DNA of 64,000 nt from Brachypterus glaber (taxonomy: Eukaryota > Arthropoda > Insecta > Coleoptera > Kateretidae): NCBI GenBank assembly GCA_958510825.1, contig OY294044.1, positions 106,244,893 to 106,308,892 of the forward strand. Reading direction: 5' to 3'. The notes beneath the pieces are model-generated. The model had not been told where the DNA came from and ran no database searches. It saw nothing but the letters and a program-made list of their open reading frames with translations. Each line of letters opens with the position of its first letter. Positions within the stretch are counted from its first letter, which is position 1. Of the stretch, positions 28,101 through 35,169 are shown piece by piece. The translations under genes were made by a program, and so were the position numbers.

Positions 28101-30277
28101 ATCGTCTATCCACCCGTCTGGGTATGTATTCTCGGGCTCGAGAGAACGCATTCCCGGGAGAAAGGTAGTGTGGGTTGCATATTCTTTCTCTCGAAACGCA
28201 AAACTACTTATTCTTGAACTTCACTTCGCACGAAAATCGAGGAACTTTACTTCTACTACTCGGGAGCCTGAGAAGCGAGCGTTCACGGATATTTTGACAT
28301 ATAAGTTAGTCGCGCGCATTTAAATATAACCCTATTTTGGCTTTGGTTTTGTGTTATTATTTTGAATACCGTTTTACTTTATAATAGTTAATGAAAGAAG
28401 CTTTTTTATATTTAGAAATTATTATACATATTATAATAATAATAATAACATAACGATAGACGATTTGGAAATTGTGGGGGCTGTTGCCCTTTTGGGAGAT
28501 CTGCAAGATGCGGAAGACCAAATGGAGAACTAAGAACGGGAAGTGTTGGCCAGGACCGACCCTTTCCAACTTTCTAACAAACAAATTGTAGTGAATTCAG
28601 GACTAAACAGCCCACTAATAACAAGAGGGTGGTCCTGAATAAAATTTAAAACAATTTTTTTTGTTGACTGCTGGTGGGCGCAGATCTTTTTCTGTTTTTA
28701 TTTTCATTTTCAGTCATTTCTTACACTTTAATTTTTGGATATAAATTATAAAAAATATTTAAACCATAGCAACTTGCTTACAAATAATAAAAATAAAGAC
28801 AGTCTGCGCACGCAAATTCGTGTCACATAATCTGATTGGTTAAAATCCGCTAAAATACTTGGCAACGCTGCAGCCGGCTGCAGAGATCCCATCACGCTCA
28901 CTACTGTTCAAGAATAGCATTTTTTAACTTTGGGGAACTTTGATATGATGTGATCAATTCCCTTCCTACGAAAATTGTTCACGTTCTCTCGAGCCCGAGA
29001 ATAGATACCCTGAAGTCACGATTTTTGTGGACACGATAACTCCAGAACGATTTACCTGATCGACTCGATATTTTTAAGAAAAATCAAGTTCTATAAAGGG
29101 AAGATTTCTATTGTTTTTGAAAGTAATCCCCAAAAAAAAAAGTTATGGGTGGTTAAACTTAAAAAAAGCTGCAAGAAAATTCCGATTAACGTTAACTTTT
29201 TCAGGAAAAATAAGTTTTATTATAAGGATCAACTCTACCAGTTTTAAAAGTAATTCCCCCAAAAACAAGAAAGTTATAGGGGGTTAAACTTTAAAAAAAT
29301 CAAAAAAAGCTGAAAGAAAATTCCAATTAAAGTAACTTTTTTAGAAAAAATTATTGTTATTATAAGGATCAATTCTATCAATTTTGAAAGTAATCCCCTT
29401 AAAAATAAAAAAGTTATGGGGTGTTAAACTTAAAAAAAATTAAAAAACTATCATTTTAAAATATTTCGTTAGTGGAAAAAAGAAAATAATTTTAATATTT
29501 CGTTTGTCAAAAAAAGATTTAAAACGATGTAATTTGTTTTTTGCACGACCAAGACTAAAACTTAATTTTACGCTTTCATTTTCGGGACTAAACTTGCCGT
29601 TTTTCTCCCTAGGGAATAAAAATCACGGCAACCTTGATAATATTAAAATATTATACTTACTATGTGCTTTGCTGGTTCAAAAATTAGGTTTGGTGGTGTT
29701 TTGTAATAAATTAGCGATTCAAACCAATTTATTTGATTTTAACAAAGAAAACCTTTAAAAATAACATTGTTATAACAATTTATACATAACTTAAAATTTA
29801 TCATCTTCGTCCATTTTTTTGACGTTTGTGTCAACCATATTAAAAAACAATTGAAATCGCGATAGCCATGAAACTGACTTTTCGCAATTTACAGGCATCT
29901 TGATTAAATTACGAAAATAAAACAACCGCTTTTAGACGCGTGGTTTTTAATTTTAATTTTATCTACCTACCTAAATAATGTTTGGTCCTGCAAAAAATAG
30001 TGTATATACCTCAGGACTAAACTTGGTTGTTTTAGTCCCTTGCATTTCTGTTGCAGCGGGACTAAAGCAGCCAGTTTACTCCCTTGGTATATAAATAACT
30101 ATTATTATTATTTATTTTATTATTATTTAATTTTTTTTTTTCAGGAAGCGGGATGCGTCTTTCTCAAGCAAGCTGTGCTCAAAAGGCAAAAGAGACTATG
30201 CAGATATTTCGAATAGAGGTAGAGGTATTTTTGTAGATGTATGTAGGTCTCCAGCAGATAAAAAAGACAAAACTTAG
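4362..30277 (+). CDS. Pancreatic-type triacylglycerol lipase, 3' seven exons (5' end outside window)
   Basis: Seven exons (4362-4514, 16606-16831, 18297-18408, 20740-20840, 22448-22645, 23801-24131, 30145-30277) join in one frame and give 417 residues ending in TAG; all junctions are GT-AG and split codons fit. Seen: nucleophile elbow GHSLGAH with Ser67, Asp90 in [11 protein letters not shown], His179 in ACNHVRA, spacings of 23 and 89 residues, close to those of vertebrate pancreatic lipase; a Cys-bounded lid region between CDITQT and VAC; Cys-rich [12 protein letters not shown]; and a PLAT-like beta domain from about residue 264. Known: this family consists of secreted esterases that hydrolyse glycerides or phospholipids. 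Inferred: extracellular (gut or haemolymph) lipase. The signal peptide, oxyanion-loop region and about 100 N-terminal residues must lie upstream of the window. The substrate cannot be told from the sequence. Confidence 0.93.
4671..4763. repeat. Small hairpin MITE
   Basis: Arms TGGGTAAAGTAAGATATTGC and its imperfect complement enclose a second nested stem (AAAATTAACCTG / CAGGTTAATTTT). It lies in the first lipase intron of the window. Confidence 0.55.
4764..5624. other. Intronic sequence without recognised feature
   Basis: AT-rich sequence with poly-A runs. Two similar short blocks near 5400-5440 and 5490-5540 (GAACTAACGCAAAAATCCAG and GAACTAGTGCAAAAAATCCA) are a local duplication. I see no gene. 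Confidence 0.4.
5843..5988. mobile_element. Family B MITE, TAA target duplication (copy 2)
   Basis: Ends are GGGACGTTTAAGTATTACG and its partner, with TAA at 5840-5842 and 5989-5991. The interior is closely similar to copy 1, including the CATTTTGGAGTGTTA segment. Confidence 0.75.
6168..6473. mobile_element. Family B-related MITE, TAA target duplication
   Basis: TIRs are GGGGTCAACCATAAAATACG and its near complement, with TAA at 6165-6167 and 6474-6476. The intact opposite arm of the host foldback at 5637-5652 shows the empty site, proving the TAA duplication. The interior resembles the copies at 11756 and 63172. Confidence 0.75.
6925..7962 (+). CDS. Penelope-like polyprotein fragment: RT C-terminal part plus GIY-YIG endonuclease
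   Basis: The 345 intact codons begin inside the reverse transcriptase at the motif [18 protein letters not shown], followed by the catalytic [12 protein letters not shown] (YVDD) and thumb. The C-terminal part holds a GIY-YIG nuclease: [15 protein letters not shown], then RLQEHERNI and [11 protein letters not shown]. This order (RT followed by GIY-YIG) is specific to Penelope-like elements, which copy RNA at a nicked target. The N-terminal RT motifs are missing, so the copy cannot be autonomous. The ATG used here is an internal Met, since GGC GCC GCA upstream also reads in frame. No stop interrupts it, which suggests a young insertion. Confidence 0.85.
   Translation: MGSPLSPPAANAFMEYFEKKAIESFSLKPKIWRRYVDDVYAIWPHGMESLQGFLNHLNSQHKSIRFTMEIENNGSLPFLDVLVYKTENGSIGHSVYRKKTHTDRYLNAFSHHHPSQKRSVVNSLVHRAFMISDKNSLDTELLKLTKALTMNGYTKKDINKTIYKYRNPRPKQQDNSDNDRQTQVILPYVSGITDKIGKLLKKSNIKPIFRSNQKLGQCLTSTKDKIPLSSEGVYKIPCSCGTVYIGETKRKISTRLQEHERNIRKKQISLSAVAEHVHETGHKINLSETKQILTENRKMPRKIRESIEIIKHPNNINRDTGYHLPAIWKSLIGKTSSRVNNHNSS
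7992..8051 (+). ncRNA. Candidate hammerhead ribozyme in the Penelope-like element
   Basis: The core CTGAAGA (8006-8012) is followed by stem II GTCTC/GAGAC (8014-8018 / 8028-8032), GAAA (8033-8036), a minimal ACGT stem III and the cleavage triplet GTC ending at 8040. Stem I can form from TCC (8003-8005) with GGA (8041-8043) and TTTCA (7992-7996) with TGAAA (8047-8051). Hammerheads are known in Penelope-like elements. Activity is inferred only. Confidence 0.72.
8768..9465. mobile_element. Foldback element rich in GGGGTTA/TAACCCC motifs
   Basis: Terminal inverted repeats begin AGGCCCACAAAAAAA and include GGATTCCAATATGATA. A second inverted pair CTATTCTGTGGAGAAGTC lies inside. The central arms are made of degenerate AACCCC-rich blocks on the left and GGGGTTA blocks on the right. 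Confidence 0.6.
9697..10422. mobile_element. TIR element with CCCAGGTAGCAA ends
   Basis: The left end is CCCAGGTAGCAAGGGATGTT; the right end is AACATGAAATTC-type sequence ending TTTTGCTACCTGGG. It is 726 bp and non-coding, with repeated AACATCACAT motifs. No clear target duplication. Confidence 0.6.
10589..11277. mobile_element. Palindromic element X, copy 2 (empty of Penelope-like insertion)
   Basis: Inverted arms include CCACCATTGGTATTTAATAC at about 10647 and its complement near 11205. It is homologous to both halves of copy 1, and the GATCTAGTTTAAAGTATG site is uninterrupted here. The - strand frame of 78 codons within it is non-coding repeat. Confidence 0.65.
11390..11516. mobile_element. 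Relic of hAT-type MITE (related to 34700-34895)
   Basis: The right terminus ends CAGTCCGCCACTG, the complement of the CAGTGGCGGACTG end of the intact hAT-type element at 34700. Internal GGGCCC and GGCC-rich sequence is also shared. The other end is not recognised. Confidence 0.45.
11640..12625 (+). repeat. Minisatellite, ~45-bp unit, about 17 copies
   Basis: Units follow the pattern TGTCTGTTTAAGTGTCTGG, then ATTTCATTTGTTTTAGGCTGCTAAG. In the middle, two unit types (TTCATTTATTTTAGGCTG and TTTTATTATTTTTAGGATG) alternate, giving a roughly 90-bp higher-order period. A family B MITE interrupts it at 11756-11978. Confidence 0.8.
11756..11978. mobile_element. Family B MITE inside the minisatellite (copy 3)
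   Basis: Ends are GGGAACGTTCAAGTATTACG and its complement, with TAA at 11753-11755 and 11979-11981. The arms are nearly perfect inverted repeats of about 95 bp. Confidence 0.8.
12626..13709. other. Intronic sequence with two short palindromes
   Basis: No gene seen. Hairpins lie at 13098-13191 (TTTATCCACGGC arms) and 13198-13298 (TAGCGTATAATAGCTATTAA arms). Around 12926-13040, GGTAGTTTCGAATTTT plus GTCTGTCTGTCCGTC motifs resemble 27985-28100, so this is an unnamed dispersed repeat. Confidence 0.45.
13712..14086. mobile_element. Family D MITE with CACGGAAA ends, TA duplication (copy 1)
   Basis: TIR is CACGGAAAGAAA and its partner, with TA at 13710-13711 and 14087-14088. It is 375 bp and closely similar to the inverted copy at 27553-27974. 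It lies within the 3' part of a non-LTR relic. Confidence 0.75.
14121..14336 (-). pseudogene. Non-LTR retrotransposon reverse transcriptase, C-terminal relic
   Basis: A 71-codon - strand frame contains [20 protein letters not shown], then [20 protein letters not shown]. This resembles the end of jockey/CR1-like RT proteins (S.I.LYN.LP ... F..KL). Only the extreme C-terminus remains. Confidence 0.5.
14337..15500. other. Intronic sequence, no gene seen
   Basis: AT-rich. A short CAGA run lies at about 15019-15036, and there is a perfect-looking 37-bp palindrome at about 15162-15198 (TACATCGGCACTCTTAGTAG and complement). Confidence 0.4.
15501..15634. mobile_element. Small TIR MITE
   Basis: TIRs are GTATTAAGGGGTAAAGGGTA and its complement around a 134-bp body. 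Non-coding. Confidence 0.6.
15683..16512 (+). repeat. Family C repeat with internal ~100-bp units (copy 2)
   Basis: Same order of motifs as 2984-3833, with GAATCTGAT units near 16026, 16148, 16245, 16344 and 16440. It ends 93 bp before lipase exon 16606-16831. Confidence 0.6.
16606..16831 (+). CDS. Lipase exon with catalytic Ser and Asp
   Basis: The acceptor tttag ends at 16605 and the donor gtaagt starts at 16832. The exon encodes [20 protein letters not shown] (Ser in GHSLG), followed by [11 protein letters not shown] (catalytic Asp) and VDVIHTDG. It is preceded by a 12.1-kb intron full of repeats. The last base joins the next exon to make a Gly codon. Confidence 0.93.
16975..18080. mobile_element. 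Long foldback element, TA duplication
   Basis: Arms pair over several hundred bases (for example AAAGTTCTTCTAGAACAG with CACGGTGTTCCAGAAGAAC at the ends, and CTCGATGTCTCGGATTTGGA inside). TA at 16973-16974 and 18081-18082. It fills most of a 1465-bp lipase intron. Confidence 0.65.
18297..18408 (+). CDS. Lipase exon: GHLDFYPN segment and start of lid
   Basis: The acceptor tttcag ends at 18296 and the donor gtaaga starts at 18409. The exon encodes [17 protein letters not shown], then a lid-type segment beginning [12 protein letters not shown]. The [14 protein letters not shown] motif is diagnostic of pancreatic-type lipases. The final two bases make an Arg codon with the next exon. Confidence 0.92.
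18443..19464. mobile_element. Foldback element with CCGGGTGACACAAG ends, TA duplication
   Basis: Both ends are CCGGGTGACACAAGAAGTAT on opposite strands, with TA at 18441-18442 and 19465-19466. The right arm is split by a retroelement fragment at 19124-19411. Confidence 0.7.
19124..19411 (-). mobile_element. Non-LTR retrotransposon 3' fragment with (AAT)n tail
   Basis: Flanked by ATCTTT on both sides (19118-19123 and 19412-19417). On the - strand the 5' portion encodes [20 protein letters not shown], then NRLDEFWN, the typical C-terminus of non-LTR RT proteins, and ends in an AAT-repeat tail. The host foldback arm gives the empty site. Confidence 0.7.
19465..20739. other. Intronic sequence, no gene seen
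   Basis: AT-rich. Short frames around 19983-20205 overlap on both strands and look spurious. Nothing repeated elsewhere in the window was noted except the short CAGTACAGCGTTGCCA motif, which recurs inverted near 21425 and 53045. Confidence 0.4.
20740..20840 (+). CDS. Lipase exon with catalytic His
   Basis: The acceptor attttag ends at 20739 and the donor gtaaat starts at 20841. The exon encodes [20 protein letters not shown], then [13 protein letters not shown]. The His of CNHVRA aligns with the catalytic His of pancreatic lipase (CNHLRS). Confidence 0.92.
21036..21800. mobile_element. Family G element with CCCTGGTAGAAA ends (copy 1)
   Basis: TIR CCCTGGTAGAAA is opposed to TTTCTACTAGGG. The 765-bp body has repeated ACGTTATAAAATA and TCTAACCTT motifs. 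It is homologous to 52750-53501. Confidence 0.65.
21801..22447. other. Intronic sequence, no gene seen
   Basis: AT-rich. A short palindrome GATCGTTAACGTTAACG lies near 21938. Two GCACCATT-containing pyrimidine-rich stretches (22091 and 22292) may be ends of an unrecognised element. Confidence 0.35.
22448..22645 (+). CDS. Lipase exon: Cys-rich end of catalytic domain
   Basis: The acceptor tttacag ends at 22447 and the donor gtaagt starts at 22646. The exon encodes [20 protein letters not shown], then [10 protein letters not shown], and ends [13 protein letters not shown]. This is the usual junction (GKCF.C...GC..MGYHAD ... YFL.TG...C) between the catalytic and PLAT domains. Confidence 0.93.
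22753..22970 (-). mobile_element. Family A MITE, one end only
   Basis: Starts CACGGTGTATTTGAAATAGC after TA and follows the terminal 218 bp of the 896-bp family A element, then stops at the start of another foldback. Confidence 0.65.
22971..23360. mobile_element. 390-bp foldback element
   Basis: Arms of over 90 bp start CTAATTATCTGCATATTTTC and include GATTTTTGCTTG and AACATGGTTTGGTACAT on opposite strands. It lies at the broken end of a family A MITE. Confidence 0.65.
23801..24131 (+). CDS. Lipase exon: PLAT-like C-terminal domain
   Basis: The acceptor tttacag ends at 23800 and the donor gtaagt starts at 24132. The exon starts with a split His codon, then [12 protein letters not shown], and continues through alternating beta strands to [12 protein letters not shown]. 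In pancreatic lipases this domain docks colipase or membranes. A retrotransposon sits only 22 bp into the following intron. Confidence 0.9.
24164..25976 (+). pseudogene. Non-LTR reverse transcriptase, frameshifted
   Basis: Two frames (to 25140, and from about 25137 to 25976) together cover an RT of the jockey/CR1-like type. Motifs: [36 protein letters not shown] (motif A), then after the break FADDSNVLL (catalytic FADD) and a thumb ending [13 protein letters not shown]. The reading frame changes at about 25093-25097, just before the conserved GS-LGP region, by what looks like a one-base loss. No endonuclease domain remains. Not functional as it stands. Confidence 0.82.
24164..26101 (+). mobile_element. 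5'-truncated non-LTR retrotransposon with exact 10-bp target duplication
   Basis: CATAGCTATC lies at 24154-24163 and again at 26102-26111. The 3' end is a TTATC repeat tail (about 26074-26101). It is inserted in the sense orientation in the last lipase intron. Confidence 0.85.
26140..26946. mobile_element. TIR element rich in GGTTAACTGG motifs, TA duplication
   Basis: Ends are GGGGAAGTCAGGGTTAACTG and the complement of its partner, with TA at 26138-26139 and 26947-26948. At least ten GGTTAACTGG/CCAGTTAACC copies occur inside in both orientations. Non-coding. Confidence 0.65.
26964..27550. mobile_element. TIR element built of TTCTTGA/TCAAGAA motifs
   Basis: Ends GCGCCCAAGTA and TACTAGGGCGC. 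Clusters of CAAGAATCTTGAC in both orientations fill both arms. A family D MITE abuts its right end. Confidence 0.55.
27553..27974. mobile_element. Family D MITE (copy 2), inverted relative to copy 1
   Basis: CACGGAAA ends with TA at 27551-27552 and 27975-27976. The body is the reverse complement of 13712-14086 with about 45 extra bases. Confidence 0.75.
28120..29010. mobile_element. Foldback element with GGGTATGTATTCTCGGGC ends
   Basis: About 30-bp TIRs (TATTCTCGGGCTCGAGAGAA) enclose 891 bp. Inside, near 28430-28580, an AAT tract precedes GC-richer sequence and may be a - strand retroelement tail. Confidence 0.6.
29085..29460 (+). repeat. Tandem repeat, unit about 130 bp, just under three copies
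   Basis: AAAGTAATCCCC recurs near 29119, 29246 and 29386, with TATAAGGATCAA and AAGTTATGGGGTG at matching offsets. Intronic. Confidence 0.65.
29461..30144. other. End of last lipase intron; no gene seen
   Basis: Contains scattered GGACTAAAC motifs (29587, 30014, 30059) and an ATT-rich stretch before the acceptor. The 84-codon frame at 29504 is not convincing. Confidence 0.35.
30145..30277 (+). CDS. Lipase terminal exon
   Basis: The acceptor tttttcag ends at 30144. The frame continues as [20 protein letters not shown], then [14 protein letters not shown] and a short tail to TAG at 30275-30277. Cysteines near the C-terminus fit the family. The last ten codons lie inside the first unit of a roughly 229-bp tandem repeat. 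A donor-like GTAGAG at 30225 leaves room for another splice form. An AATAAA lies at 30332-30337, about 55 bases past the stop. Confidence 0.75.
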
Positions 30278-30880
30278 TCTAAAAAATAGACTAAGGTTTA
30301 TTTAATTTTTAGACAAGTGTTCTACATCTAGAATAAAGAAAAAAATATGTTTTGAAAAAAAAAACAGACAGGAGTGGTTATAAATATTTCGATTGTATTA
30401 TAAATAACCTCCTCCTTTTTGGAAGTCTGTTAAAAACTATAGGTACTTCTTTTTTAGAATATTTTTACAAAAAGTAGATCTCGCAGATAAAAAAGACAAA
30501 GCTTAGTCTAAAAAAATAGACTAAGGTTTATTTAATTCAAGGGTTCTACACCTAGAATAAAAAAAAATATTGTTTAGACAAAAAAACATGACAGGAGTGG
30601 TTAGAAATATTTCGACTGTATTATAAATAACCTCCTCCTTTTTGGAGGTCTGTTAAAAACGATAGGTACTTCTTTTTTAGAATATTTTGACAAAAAGTAG
30701 ATCTCCAGCAGATAAAAAAGATTAGACTAAGGTTTATTTAATTTTTAGACAAGTGTTCTACACCTAAAATAAAGAAAAAAAATTGTTTTAAAAAAAAACA
30801 AGACAGGAGTGGTTAGAAATATTTAGATTATATTATAAAAAACAATAGATACTTCTTTTTTAGGATATTTTGACAAAAAG
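30247..30880 (+). repeat. Tandem repeat of ~229 bp, three units, starting inside lipase coding sequence
   Basis: GCAGATAAAAAAGAC recurs at about 30254, 30484 and 30709. Each unit has a CTTAGTC...GACTAAG hairpin, GTGTTCTACA, an AATAAA-like hexamer and GACAGGAGTGGTTA; the last has a deletion. The first unit encodes the final ten lipase residues and the stop. Confidence 0.75.
30332..30337 (+). terminator. Candidate polyadenylation signal of the lipase gene
   Basis: An AATAAA hexamer lies 55 bases after the lipase stop codon. Related hexamers recur in the next copies of the tandem repeat near 30557 and 30768, so several poly(A) sites are possible. Confidence 0.45.
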
Positions 30881-31345
30881 TTTTACAATTCGATTTTGGG
30901 CGAAAAGTAAAAAAGAAGTAGTCTTGATTGAATGAAAAAATGACGCGTTAAAGTTAATTAAAATGTGCTAGAAAACGGTTTATAAAGTGAAATTTCAAAA
31001 AGGAAAAAAGATTTTGTTGTGTGTTACTAAAACACGATATTTTCTTAAGTAATTTAAATTTAGTTTTAAAAGACTAAAATTTTTAAAAATTATAAAAAAG
31101 CAAATATAATACTTTTGTAAATCAGTCGCCTACTTGCAAAACCCGACATGTTACAACTTTTTCAAAAAGGTGTTTATTATACCAATAATCTCACAATGCA
31201 AAGGCCTACACGTCCAGTAAAAATATTTTATACGAATCGCGACAAGTCCAACGTTATTGACTTCCAAAGTGCAAAAAGCGACAAGTCCTTAGATAATTTT
31301 ACTGCAAAAACCCGACATTTTCAATTCGCCTATTAGGAAAGATAA

Positions 31346-31501
31346 AAAAGAGAGTATCAAGAAGCTTTTGGAATGCCACTATGGGAAAGAGTGGGAAAAG
31401 AAGAAAGTCTTAACTTTTTTAAACAAAACCACTTAGAGTCCAAACCAGTTGCTAATGACGATGACCAGTTTGAAGAAGAAGGTTTAAATTTTGGCATATA
31501 A
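31346..31501 (+). CDS. Unrecognised short coding-like stretch, possible terminal exon or relic
   Basis: The frame encodes KREYQEAFGMPLWERVGKEE, then SLNFFKQNHLESKPVAND and an acidic end DDQFEEEGLNFGI before TAA. Composition is protein-like and non-repetitive. An AATAAA lies about 28 bases after the stop. No upstream exon was found; AG acceptors exist at 31336 and 31351. I do not recognise the family. Confidence 0.3.
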   Translation, partial: KREYQEAFGMPLWERVGKEESLNFFKQNHLESKPVANDDDQFEEEGLNFGI

Positions 31502-32017
31502 CTTTTTATACGAAAGTTTTTTTGAAAAATAAAACTAGTTTTTACAGTATCCTTGCTTTTGATCCTTGATTTTGATTAAGTAATTAACCTAATTTTTATT
31601 GTAAAAGCAGACAAGTCCATTAAAATTGGGGTCTTTTTTTAAATTCCTGAAAATGTGTGATTTCTTAAAACATGTCCATAATTTTTTGTTATTTTTTACA
31701 ACTTACCACAAAAAAAATCATCAAAAAACAATAAAAAATAAAGACTGCAAAAGTTTTTCTGCATTTTCTCAGTTTCTTTTAATGTGGACTAGTCAAGTTT
31801 TGCAACTAAGTGACTGAAATAATATGTATTTAAAGAATAAACACATAATGGTGTTTACAGTGGTTTATTATGTGATTGATTTTAAAAATATATTTATTTA
31901 TAGTACAAACTTGTATATATTTTTATAGAAGTAATTTTCGCTTTATATTTTAGAATTTTAAAATTAAATGTATTGAAATACACATATTTTTCGTAATAAA
32001 CATGTAGAGTTGGTTAT
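31502..32017. other. Intergenic AT-rich sequence
   Basis: No gene, RNA or repeat recognised. Confidence 0.35.
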
Positions 32018-32648
32018 GGCAATTTAGTCCAATTAAATAACGAAAAATTCCTATGTTAAATTGCTTTAAATGTACACGGGCTGATATTTTAAAGGGTAGT
32101 AGTGGATAGTAACAGAACACTCTTGTTAGTTTTTCACCGGGTGATTTGCTTACGAGGGGCGTTTCACCTTTACAATACATGTACGTTTTCATCGACAGTA
32201 CTTTACATTGACATTACCTTACATTACTTACAATACTGTACATTACCGTACATTACGTTACATTATTCTACAGTACCTGACATTAATTGACATTACGACA
32301 GTACCTACATTATTTACATTATTTTTATTAATGCGCATGCTCTCCTACAGTATTTACATTATTTCGTCTACTCAGATCGCTCAAAAACCACGTGACACCT
32401 ATAAAATTTCGGCAGTGTTGTTTACTTCTGGTGGTTTTAATATTATTTTTAATCATTTTTGTGTACCTGATGTATAATGTGTAATGAAAAGTACGGAATT
32501 TAATATTATGTAGTAGTTTTCAAATGTCTGTCATGTAAGAAAACAAAAATGTATTTTTTTTTTAGTTTTTTTTTGTCGAGTTCCAAGAGTTTCATTCTTA
32601 GATTAAAATAGTACTTGTCAAGGCCTCCCTAGCCTTGGTTTAAGCCCC

Positions 32649-32741
32649 CTGGAGACGTATTCTTCAAAACCGGGGAGTAGAACGAACCTCAGACTCGTTC
32701 TATCAGTCGTTCTACTCCCCGGTTTTGAAGAATAGGTCCCC
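32649..32741. repeat. Strong 93-bp hairpin
   Basis: Arms ATTCTTCAAAACCGGGGAGT and exact complement continue for over 30 bp around a 20-base loop. It is GC-richer than its surroundings. Confidence 0.7.
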
Positions 32742-33599
32742 TGAAATCTTTGTTGAGCTCCTCTGACCTGTTCGTCGATCCCCGAACCCATTAACTTTTA
32801 ACATTATACAGTGCATGTCTAAAGTCCGCCCCCTCCATTAACTTTTAAACGAATTAAGATATCAACTTGAAAAACACCTAAATAACATAACCCAAATTAC
32901 TTTTTGGTACATATTTTATATGGCACAATGGTGACAGGGGGGCAAGGGGGGATATTTTTAAAATAGAAAGGGGGTTTGTGTGATATGTCATTTTAAAGCT
33001 TATAAAATTCTCTATTTAACCAAATATTTTTTTATTTTTTGGGAGCAATTTTTGTGGTTTTAAAATAGGTTTAAAAATGGGAAATTTTGTTAAAATTTCT
33101 TTAAAAAAATTAAACAATTTTTGAAAACTGGTTTATTTTATGTCAATTATACTTTTAAACTAATTTTAAATGATATTAATAAAATGTTGCAAAAAAAAAT
33201 CGCATTTTTAGTAAATATATTTAAAAAAATAAAACCTACAAAAACCTGGACGTCTCTCAGTAGTGTTTATGCTCAAGTCCGGTTTATGCACCATTTATAC
33301 CCGCCCAGACCCGTCATTTTCAGCAGGGAAGTAATAAAAATTCGCACATAGAAAACAATTTAATATTTTAAAAAATCTATCTCCACCCTTGTATAGCTTT
33401 TTTTAAGCTTGACGTTTTATATTTTGATCACAGTTTGCTAGCAAGCTAAGCATGCTTAATCAGAGTTCTAGGCTGGGATTGTTTTTGGAAAAATCAGATG
33501 GGGTAATGTATTGTATGTATGTAATGGGGTATTTAAAAAAAATATTATATATATTTTATTATTTAAAAATATAATATACAGCCCGTTTGAAATTATACT

Positions 33600-33716
33600 A
33601 AACGGAGAAAACAAAGAACGAGGCTGACGTGTTTTTTTTATAAAACACAGCGCATCGTATCCCACTACAATCACGTCAGCCTTGATCTAATCGTTATGTC
33701 TTTGTTTTCTCTGTCT
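33600..33716. repeat. Small palindromic element
   Basis: GAGAAAACAAAGA and GAGGCTGACGTG are repeated inverted at 33663-33716. The loop is about 20 bp. Confidence 0.5.
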
Positions 33717-34699
33717 CTCAAAAGGGGTCTATATTATATTATATATTTTTTTAGTTTTTTGGTTTAAATAAACAAGGCCTAAAGGGAAAAGTATTATTTT
33801 GTTGACAGCACTATTGATATTTTTTTAATTAGCTGATAAAAGTTGGTTTGGTGTTGGGACTTCTTGCAGGCAGAATATTAAATTTGGTTTTAGCGAGTCG
33901 CAGTGTACCAAATTTTATCAGGTTAATTAAAAAAATGTAAATATGGGTGGTCCTATGGGTTATATGGATAAAGACAGAATTTAAAAAAGAATAAATTCAT
34001 TTTGAGCGAGACGGAAAACCCCCAGGATCTAATTCTTATCGGGTTATTTAAAAAATATAAAAAAGGGGGGCTGCACCCCCTTAAGGGTTAGATACTTTTA
34101 AATATAAAATTTGTTTCTAGGGAGTCTAAAAACCCACAGATACCAATTTTTACTAATATTAAACGAAAATATATGATTTCTATAATTTTCCCCTATAAAA
34201 ACTTTTTTTTTCTTGACGAATTTGGATTCCTCATCAAAAATTATGTTAGAAAACATGTAAATAAAGTTGGGCATAAAAAAAGTTGAAATTTGTAAACTAG
34301 TGATATCCAAAGTTTTAGGTAAAATTCGGGTTGGGGTACGGGGGTAAAATGGGGTAATTTTTTTTTTTCAAAATAATAATTTTTTAAATTAATTTTTCAG
34401 GCCTATAGGGGAAAGTAATATTTTGTTGGCAGCAGTATTTTTTACGTGTTACAAATTTCAAGTTAATAATTTTATTTTTTTTATTTTTCTTTTTTCAAAA
34501 GAAAATTAAAAAAAAGTATTTTTTTTTGTTTTAAATTTTTTTTTAAGTATTTGAGAAAATTATACAATATACTGTAAATGATATATTCTGGAATGCGTAG
34601 CATTACATATCTTCACGGCTTGTTTATTAATATATTTTTATACATATATTAACCTAAATTTATGTTAATCTTAATCTAACATCCTACATTACCTCGTAC

Positions 34700-34895
34700 C
34701 AGTGGCGGACTGGCCGTAAGGCAGGGTCGTCAAAAGCCGACCGGGCCCCAGTACTAAACAGGCCCTCACACGGCCATTTGGTCTATTTTGGCTATACCGG
34801 GCCCTCGATTTTCCAATTTTTTATGGGTTTTGAGCCGTTTAGGGGCCTTTTTTAATATTTTTCCGACTGTGCCGTAAGAAGCCAGTCCGCGTCTG
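34700..34895. mobile_element. hAT-type MITE with 8-bp target duplication
   Basis: TIRs CAGTGGCGGACTGG and CAGACGCGGACTGG (complement strand) are flanked by CCTCGTAC at 34692-34699 and 34896-34903. An 8-bp duplication with CAG-type ends is diagnostic of hAT. The length is 196 bp. Confidence 0.85.
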
Positions 34896-35169
34896 CCTCG
34901 TACATTACCCTACAGTACTTTACATTAAGTGGACATTACTTACATTACCGACATTATTTCAACAGTATTCTACACTACTACATTTTTAGACATTATTTAC
35001 ATTATTTCGACATTACCTTACAGTACTACATTTTTCTTACATTATTTACATTATTCGTACAATATTGTAAATAATGTACATTATTTACAATACATGTACA
35101 AAAATAGGTCAGTGAAACGCCCCTCGTTTGCTTAAGGGGTGTCCGCTATCTTGAATTTTAGAGGTGAGT

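Noticed and set aside
28039..28323. 94-codon ORF with GTCCGTC-rich start
   Set aside because: It starts in a dispersed GTCCGTCTGTCC repeat and runs into the TIR of a foldback.
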